Positions 59,526 to 64,000 of a stretch of DNA of 64,000 nt are shown in pieces. The DNA lies in the NCBI GenBank assembly GCA_024223715.1, contig JAAEOA010000434.1:1-64000 (forward strand), given 5' to 3'. The notes beneath the pieces were generated by a model that saw only the letters and a program-made list of their open reading frames with translations, did not search any database and was not told where the DNA came from. The first letter of the stretch is position 1, and every line of letters starts with the position of its first letter. The position numbers were made by a program, and so were the translations under genes. Origin of the DNA: a bacterium. GTDB lineage: Bacteria > Krumholzibacteriota > Krumholzibacteriia > LZORAL124-64-63.

Positions 59526-60683
59526 TCAATCCTTCATGAAAATGTTCACGAAACAATATTGCCCAATGCCACCCACATTGTGAGTCAGGCCGATATCCGC
59601 CTGGGGAACCTGACGTTCTCCGGCTTCCTGTCGCAGCTGTCGCACCATCTCACAAGCCATGGAAACGCCGGTGGCGCCCACTGGATGCCCTTTGGCTTTT
59701 AACCCTCCATCTACATTCACCGGAGTAGAGCCGCCGATGTAACATTGCCGATCGGAAATGAAAGATCCGCCGGCCCCTTTTTCGCAGAATCCGAGATCTT
59801 CATAGGCCATGATTTCAGCAATTGTGAAACAGTCGTGAACCTCGGCTACTTTTATGTCCGAAGCGCTCACTCCGGCCATGCGGTATGCCTGGGCCGCCGC
59901 TTCACGGGCTGAAGGAACACCAGTCAAATCGGGTCGGCGCAAAACCGACATACTGGCCGATGCACAACCGTTTCCTTCCAGCCAAACCACTCGGTCCCCG
60001 CCCAATTTGCGAGCGGCATCTTCACTGGCCAGAATTACACAGGCGGCACCATCTGCATTGGCACAGCAATCATAAACGGTAAGGGGATTGGCCACCGAGT
60101 CCGAGGCAAGGGCTTTTTCAACGGTAATTTCCTTACGAAAAAGTGCTTTCGGATTGCGGGCTCCGTAGTGGTGGTTTTTAACTGCCACCTGGGCCAGTTG
60201 TTCTGCGGTGGTCCCAAATTCATGCATGTGGCGCTGGGCGAACATGGCGTAATAACCGGGGAAGGTCGTTCCAAAACCAGATTCCCATTGGACGTCGCCA
60301 ACTCTTCCCATCAAGGCCAGAATTTCTGCTGTTTCAAGCTCTGTCATTTTCTGGCAACCGATAACCGCCACTACATCATGCACCCCGGCTTTAATACTCA
60401 TCCAGGCGGTGCGAATGGCAGCCGATCCAGAAGCGCAGGCCACTTCGGTTAGCCAGGTGGGTTTGGGATTCAGGTTCAGATATTCCTGAATAACTCCGGC
60501 CAGGGAACGTTGCTTGTGGTACTCGGGAACCGAGCCAATAACGGTCGCTTCAATTAATTCCGGATCCAGATCACCATCGGCCAACGCTCCGCGATAGGCT
60601 TCAAAGGCAAGCTCCTGCACAGTGGCGTCACTACGCCTGCCAAAAACCGTATGACCGATGCCGACAACGCCGACTCTACTCAT
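59526..60683 (-). CDS. SCP2-type thiolase
   Basis: 385 residues of the lipid-transfer-protein/thiolase family: the nucleophile Cys in TEVACASGSAAIRTAW, His in VAEVHDCFTIAE, GGLKAKGHPVGATGVS and a C-terminal LTHNVGGIG. Unlike biosynthetic thiolases, it lacks a second Cys near CxG at the end. With the DUF35 protein downstream it forms a BbsAB-like pair that could cleave a beta-ketoacyl-CoA. The 10-bp gap to the SDR gene and the 4-bp gap to DUF35 show co-transcription. Confidence 0.82.
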   Translation of the reverse strand: MSRVGVVGIGHTVFGRRSDATVQELAFEAYRGALADGDLDPELIEATVIGSVPEYHKQRSLAGVIQEYLNLNPKPTWLTEVACASGSAAIRTAWMSIKAGVHDVVAVIGCQKMTELETAEILALMGRVGDVQWESGFGTTFPGYYAMFAQRHMHEFGTTAEQLAQVAVKNHHYGARNPKALFRKEITVEKALASDSVANPLTVYDCCANADGAACVILASEDAARKLGGDRVVWLEGNGCASASMSVLRRPDLTGVPSAREAAAQAYRMAGVSASDIKVAEVHDCFTIAEIMAYEDLGFCEKGAGGSFISDRQCYIGGSTPVNVDGGLKAKGHPVGATGVSMACEMVRQLRQEAGERQVPQADIGLTHNVGGIGQYCFVNIFMKD

Positions 60684-60692
60684 AATAACTCC

Positions 60693-61460
60693 CTAAATAT
60701 ATTGCCCACCGTCGACTCGGATAACCTGCCCGGTCACATGACATGCAAAATCAGAACAAAGAAAGGCCACCATGTGGGCAATGTCTGCAGGGTCGGCCAA
60801 CCGACCCAACATGGATTCCCTAACAGCAGCGTTACGAAATTCAGGCGCCAGGTTGCGGGCCATTTCCGTGGCTACCATGCCGGGCGCAACAGCATTAACA
60901 TTAACGTTGAATTTACCCAGCTCCCGGGCCAAAGTCCGGGTCATGGCGTTCACTCCACCTTTGGCTGCGGTGTAATTAGCCTGACCAAATTTTCCTCGTT
61001 CACCATTAATTGACGAAACATTGACAATGCTTCCGTGGCGCTGGTCTTTGAACAACCGGGCAGCTGCACGATTGAAGGTGAAATACCCTTTCAGGTTCAC
61101 TGCCAGGACATCGTCCCAGGCTTTGTCGGACATATTCCAGATCACGGCGTCGCGGGTAATTCCTGCATTGCAAATCAGACAGTCGAGTCCGCCCAGTTCT
61201 TCAACAGTTTGGGCAACAGCCTCTTCAGTTGCGGCGACATCGGCAGCATCAGCAACCAATGGCAATGCCCGACGACCTTCCTGTTCAACGGCCTTAACCG
61301 TTGCCTCGGCTTCCGTCGGATCACCCACGTATGTAAAGGCCACATGGCAACCCTGAACAGCCATTTGCTGACACACGGCCGCCCCAATTCCCCGGCTTCC
61401 GCCGGTAACCAGAGCAATTTTATTATTAAGGTGAAGGTTCATAACTTGTTTATCTGTCAT
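60693..61460 (-). CDS. Short-chain dehydrogenase/reductase, FabG/BbsD-like
   Basis: 255 residues with the classical SDR fold: TGGSRGIG cofactor motif, NAG motif (ICNAGITRDAV), catalytic Ser (NVSSINGERG) and YTAAKGG, C-terminal HVTGQVIRVDGGQYI. It likely interconverts 3-hydroxyacyl- and 3-oxoacyl-thioesters for the thiolase that follows. The gene overlaps the TetR stop by 4 bp (ATGA at 61457-61460). Confidence 0.85.
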   Translation of the reverse strand: MTDKQVMNLHLNNKIALVTGGSRGIGAAVCQQMAVQGCHVAFTYVGDPTEAEATVKAVEQEGRRALPLVADAADVAATEEAVAQTVEELGGLDCLICNAGITRDAVIWNMSDKAWDDVLAVNLKGYFTFNRAAARLFKDQRHGSIVNVSSINGERGKFGQANYTAAKGGVNAMTRTLARELGKFNVNVNAVAPGMVATEMARNLAPEFRNAAVRESMLGRLADPADIAHMVAFLCSDFACHVTGQVIRVDGGQYI

Positions 61461-62098
61461 TTTTTACCACCGTTGAAACCATTCAGAACCATGTCAACCA
61501 TTTCGGAACCCAAAGCATCGGCCGAATCGCCTTTTTCGGGCACATACCACATAAAAACCCAGTTCAGCATGCCAAAAATAAACAGGGTGCGCTGTCGGGT
61601 TTTTACATGTTCTTCAATTTCGTTCTCGGGCACGCCGAGCATTTCCCCAACCACTTCAGCCATGCACAAAAAGTACCGACGGCGTAAATGGGCAATAGCG
61701 TCGTAACGCTCATCTTTGAGTGAGCCCAACTCAAAAGTACAAACCTTAAGTTCATTAAAATGACTGATGAAGTAGGAGAGATGGTTTTTGACCAGCCGTT
61801 CTAACCGTTCTGAAGCAGACCCGCCTTCGGTGATTGTTTTTTCCTGAAGTTTCAGCAGGGAAGCAAAGGTCTTTTCCTGAATTTGGAAGAGTAAATCTTC
61901 CTTGTTCTGGAAGTAATAATACATGCCGCCCAGGCTCAGTCCCGTTTCGGCAGCAACATCTCTTATGGAAGTCTGACTGAAACCACGAGTGGCCATCAGT
62001 TCCGCCGATGCGCTCAACAAACGATCCAGTTTGGGCGCAGTGCGAGAGGTCTTGCCGCCATTGGCAACAGCTATTTCACGGGGTGCACCTTCAACCAC
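61457..62098 (-). CDS. TetR-family regulator
   Basis: GTG start at 62098 after GGAGGGGAAAAACC. 213 residues: an N-terminal HTH (FSQTSIRDVAAETGLSLGGM YYYF with recognition helix) and a helical ligand domain. It lies inside the operon between the hydroxylase subunit and the SDR, with overlaps on both sides, so it is co-expressed with the pathway and probably senses one of its acyl-CoA intermediates. Confidence 0.85.
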   Translation of the reverse strand: MVEGAPREIAVANGGKTSRTAPKLDRLLSASAELMATRGFSQTSIRDVAAETGLSLGGMYYYFQNKEDLLFQIQEKTFASLLKLQEKTITEGGSASERLERLVKNHLSYFISHFNELKVCTFELGSLKDERYDAIAHLRRRYFLCMAEVVGEMLGVPENEIEEHVKTRQRTLFIFGMLNWVFMWYVPEKGDSADALGSEMVDMVLNGFNGGKK

Positions 62099-64000
62099 GG
62101 TTTTTCCCCTCCAGCTTCTTCAAACCAGCCAGAATTTTCTCAGGGGTGATAGGCAAATTGGTGATGCGCACACCGCAAGCGTGATAAACCGCATTGCCAA
62201 TTGCAGCCGGAATAGGAGGCAGGCATCCTTCTCCAATTTCTTTGGCCCCAAACGGACCCCGTGGCTCGTAACTTTCCACAGCCTTGGACCTGATTACGGG
62301 AGATTCGGCAATTGTCGGCACCAAATAGCCGTGCAGGTCGGGATTGACCAAACTGCCATCGGGCCGAACCAAAGTATCTTCCATTAAGGCCTCACCGAGG
62401 CCCATAATTATGCCTCCTTCAACCTGGCCGTGAAAGGTAATCGGATTGATTACCGTACCGGAATCGCTGAAGTCGTAAAATTTATCGACATCAACGTATC
62501 CGGTTTCCAAATCGACGGTGACTTCACAAACAGCAGTGGAAAAACTGTAGGCCGGCGAGGTCCCCACAGCAGCACCTTTATATTTGCCACCCAAACCCGG
62601 AGGGGGAGAATAATGCCCTGTCCCGGTTACGGGTCCATCCTGGGAGAAAACTTTACGAGCGACTTTGTCCCACTCAATGCCTACTTCAGGATGTTGGGTC
62701 ACGAAGATGCGACCATCTCTGGCTTCCATGCCGTGGGCGTCGCAGCCAAGCATTATTCCGGCCATCCTCAATATCTTGGCTTTGACTTCGGCTGCGGCCA
62801 TGCGCACGGCGTTTCCTGCCATCAGGGTGACACGGCTGGAGTACGATCCCAGGTCGGTTGGACCCAAAACGGAGTCGCTTTCCACCAGCCACATTCGGTG
62901 GTAGGGAATGCCCAATTCTTCAGCGGCAATTTGCGGCAGAATGGTATTGCAGCCCTGTCCAATTTCAGCGGCCGCAATATGCAGTGAGGCGGCCATGCCG
63001 TCTTCTGAAAGACGGATTAATGCGTTGGAGTGGGGGAATTTAGATCGATAAATAGGATAGCCTGCGCCGGAAACAAACCCGCCGCAACCCACACCAATTC
63101 CTTTGCCCTTGGGAAATGATTTCCGCTTCTGATCCCACTCGGTAAACTCTCTGGCCTGTTCCAGGGTTGCGGTAAATTCGCAGGATGAAACATCGAGGTC
63201 GTTGCAAGTGAGAGTATTGGGTTGCATGGCGTTTTTCAGCCGCACATCAAAAGGATCCAGATTCAGCTTTTCGGCTGCAATATCCATTAAGGCTTCAAAA
63301 GCATATCGAGGTTGTGGAACACCATGGCCGCGCATGGCTCCACTGGCTGGCAGGTTGGTGTACATGCGATAACCGTCGTATTTGTAGTTGGGAATGTTGT
63401 ACAGGGTGGGAACCATGGACCCGGCATAATAAGCGGTAACAATTCCGTAAGAAGTATAGGCACCCCCATCGAGCAGAATGTGAGATTGACAGGCGGTAAT
63501 AGTACCATCCTTTTTTAATCCCAGTTTCATGTCGATGTGTTGTTTGTGCCGACCCCGGAAATGATAAACCATGTCTTCACGGGAGTATTTCATCATAACC
63601 GGCCGACCGGTCATTCGGGCAAATATTACGGCGCATAAATCCAGAGGTGTAGCCTCGGCCTTGACCCCGAATCCGCCACCAACACAGGGAGTAATGGTGC
63701 GAATATCGCCTTGGGGCAGCTCAAAAATCCGGCTGAGCATGTGCCGTAAATAGTGCGGTGCCATGGACGAGGTCCAGACAGTCAGTTTGCCTGCGTGATG
63801 TTCCCAGCGAGCCACCGAGGCATGAGGCTCAATGGGCGACTGATAGGTCCGGTTGCCTTCAAAAGAATCTTCCACCACGACGTCGGCATCGGCAAAGCCT
63901 CCATCCACATCACCAAAGTGCCACTCAACCTGGGTGTTAATGTTGTTTGCGTATTTTTCACCCTCTTCAGGATGAATTTGGGGAGCCCCGTCTTTTATGG
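62091..64000 (-). CDS. Xanthine dehydrogenase-family molybdopterin-binding subunit (5' partial)
   Basis: The frame is open to the end of the window (64000), so the N-terminus lies outside; the visible ~636 residues contain the molybdopterin-binding portion. Motifs: TPCVGGGFGVKAEATPLD, GSYSSRVTLMAGNAVRMA, and FGAKEIGEGCLPPIPAAIGN, which holds the Glu general base of this enzyme family. Relatives include 4-hydroxybenzoyl-CoA reductase alpha and other aromatic or N-heterocycle hydroxylases. Given the benzoyl-CoA-like operon downstream, it may prepare the aromatic substrate. Its stop overlaps the TetR start by 8 bp. FeS and FAD subunits are probably upstream, out of view. Confidence 0.8.
   Translation of the reverse strand, partial: IKDGAPQIHPEEGEKYANNINTQVEWHFGDVDGGFADADVVVEDSFEGNRTYQSPIEPHASVARWEHHAGKLTVWTSSMAPHYLRHMLSRIFELPQGDIRTITPCVGGGFGVKAEATPLDLCAVIFARMTGRPVMMKYSREDMVYHFRGRHKQHIDMKLGLKKDGTITACQSHILLDGGAYTSYGIVTAYYAGSMVPTLYNIPNYKYDGYRMYTNLPASGAMRGHGVPQPRYAFEALMDIAAEKLNLDPFDVRLKNAMQPNTLTCNDLDVSSCEFTATLEQAREFTEWDQKRKSFPKGKGIGVGCGGFVSGAGYPIYRSKFPHSNALIRLSEDGMAASLHIAAAEIGQGCNTILPQIAAEELGIPYHRMWLVESDSVLGPTDLGSYSSRVTLMAGNAVRMAAAEVKAKILRMAGIMLGCDAHGMEARDGRIFVTQHPEVGIEWDKVARKVFSQDGPVTGTGHYSPPPGLGGKYKGAAVGTSPAYSFSTAVCEVTVDLETGYVDVDKFYDFSDSGTVINPITFHGQVEGGIIMGLGEALMEDTLVRPDGSLVNPDLHGYLVPTIAESPVIRSKAVESYEPRGPFGAKEIGEGCLPPIPAAIGNAVYHACGVRITNLPITPEKILAGLKKLEGKNRG

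Noticed and set aside
1-64000. CRISPR array
   Set aside because: No regularly spaced identical repeats of 24-40 bp were found; the repeats seen are dispersed MITE ends and a 233-bp duplication.
1-64000. tRNA or rRNA genes
   Set aside because: No cloverleaf with conserved T-loop (GGTTCRANYCC) or rRNA core sequence was recognised on reading; a covariance-model search could still find a weak tRNA.

Overview
This 64 kb window looks like a chromosomal segment of a Gram-negative bacterium of roughly 50% GC. Two large secreted proteins end in a FlgD-Ig/type IX-like sorting tail, and there are many lipoproteins, secreted beta-propellers and hybrid histidine kinases. This combination fits the FCB-related candidate phyla (Krumholzibacteriota, Eisenbacteria or Latescibacterota type). 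No rRNA, tRNA or other taxonomic marker is present, so that placement is inference. An in-frame UGA followed by a bacterial SECIS-like hairpin suggests that the organism decodes selenocysteine.

Region 1 (1-10 kb) holds a parallel beta-helix surface protein (truncated by the window edge) and a decayed stretch. The decayed stretch contains a beta-helix pseudogene, two Nif11-leader relics, a 139-bp MITE-like element and a group II intron that has lost most of its reverse transcriptase. Then follow a propeller lipoprotein, a thioredoxin-fold selenoprotein lipoprotein and a secreted metallophosphoesterase. Region 2 (10.3-28.6 kb) is the accessory core and is almost entirely on the minus strand. 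It has a secretin with TPRs, a DUF1566 protein, a papain-like (C1) lipoprotein peptidase, a lipoprotein, and the NHLM-type peptide exporter (HlyD-like adaptor, C39-peptidase ABC transporter, second ABC transporter). Further down come DUF1566 proteins, more lipoproteins that share one leader, and two GG-type precursor peptides (one Nif11-like, one NHLP-like). Duplication, shuffling and decay are visible throughout. No peptide-modifying enzyme lies in the window.

Region 3 (29-54 kb) is envelope and signalling. It contains a PEBP-like lipoprotein, a transposase relic, a PQQ-propeller/hydrolase fusion, a six-bladed propeller, two hybrid kinases, a CPBP protease and a PadR regulator divergent from a LolD/MacB-type ABC operon. 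That operon ends with an OmpR-type response regulator and its kinase. A secreted amidohydrolase, a membrane-anchored AraC regulator with a coupled 35-codon upstream ORF, a PDZ-containing retropepsin-like protease divergent from a second PadR regulator, and a Cys-rich lipoprotein follow.

Region 4 (54-64 kb) is one tightly packed minus-strand operon that resembles anaerobic benzoyl-CoA degradation. In transcription order it encodes a molybdopterin hydroxylase subunit (partial), TetR, SDR, thiolase, a DUF35 OB-fold partner, a cyclohexadienoyl-CoA hydratase-like protein, an unusual fusion of a ketopantoate-reductase-like dehydrogenase to a benzoyl-CoA reductase/2-hydroxyacyl-CoA dehydratase subunit, the BcrA/D-type ATPase activator, and a 6-hydroxycyclohexenoyl-CoA dehydrogenase-like protein.

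The most notable signals are the NHLM exporter paired with a secretin and a shared-leader lipoprotein family, the DGR-like codon variability in the DUF1566 C-termini, the unannotated selenoprotein, and the dehydrogenase-dehydratase fusion in the benzoyl-CoA-like operon.
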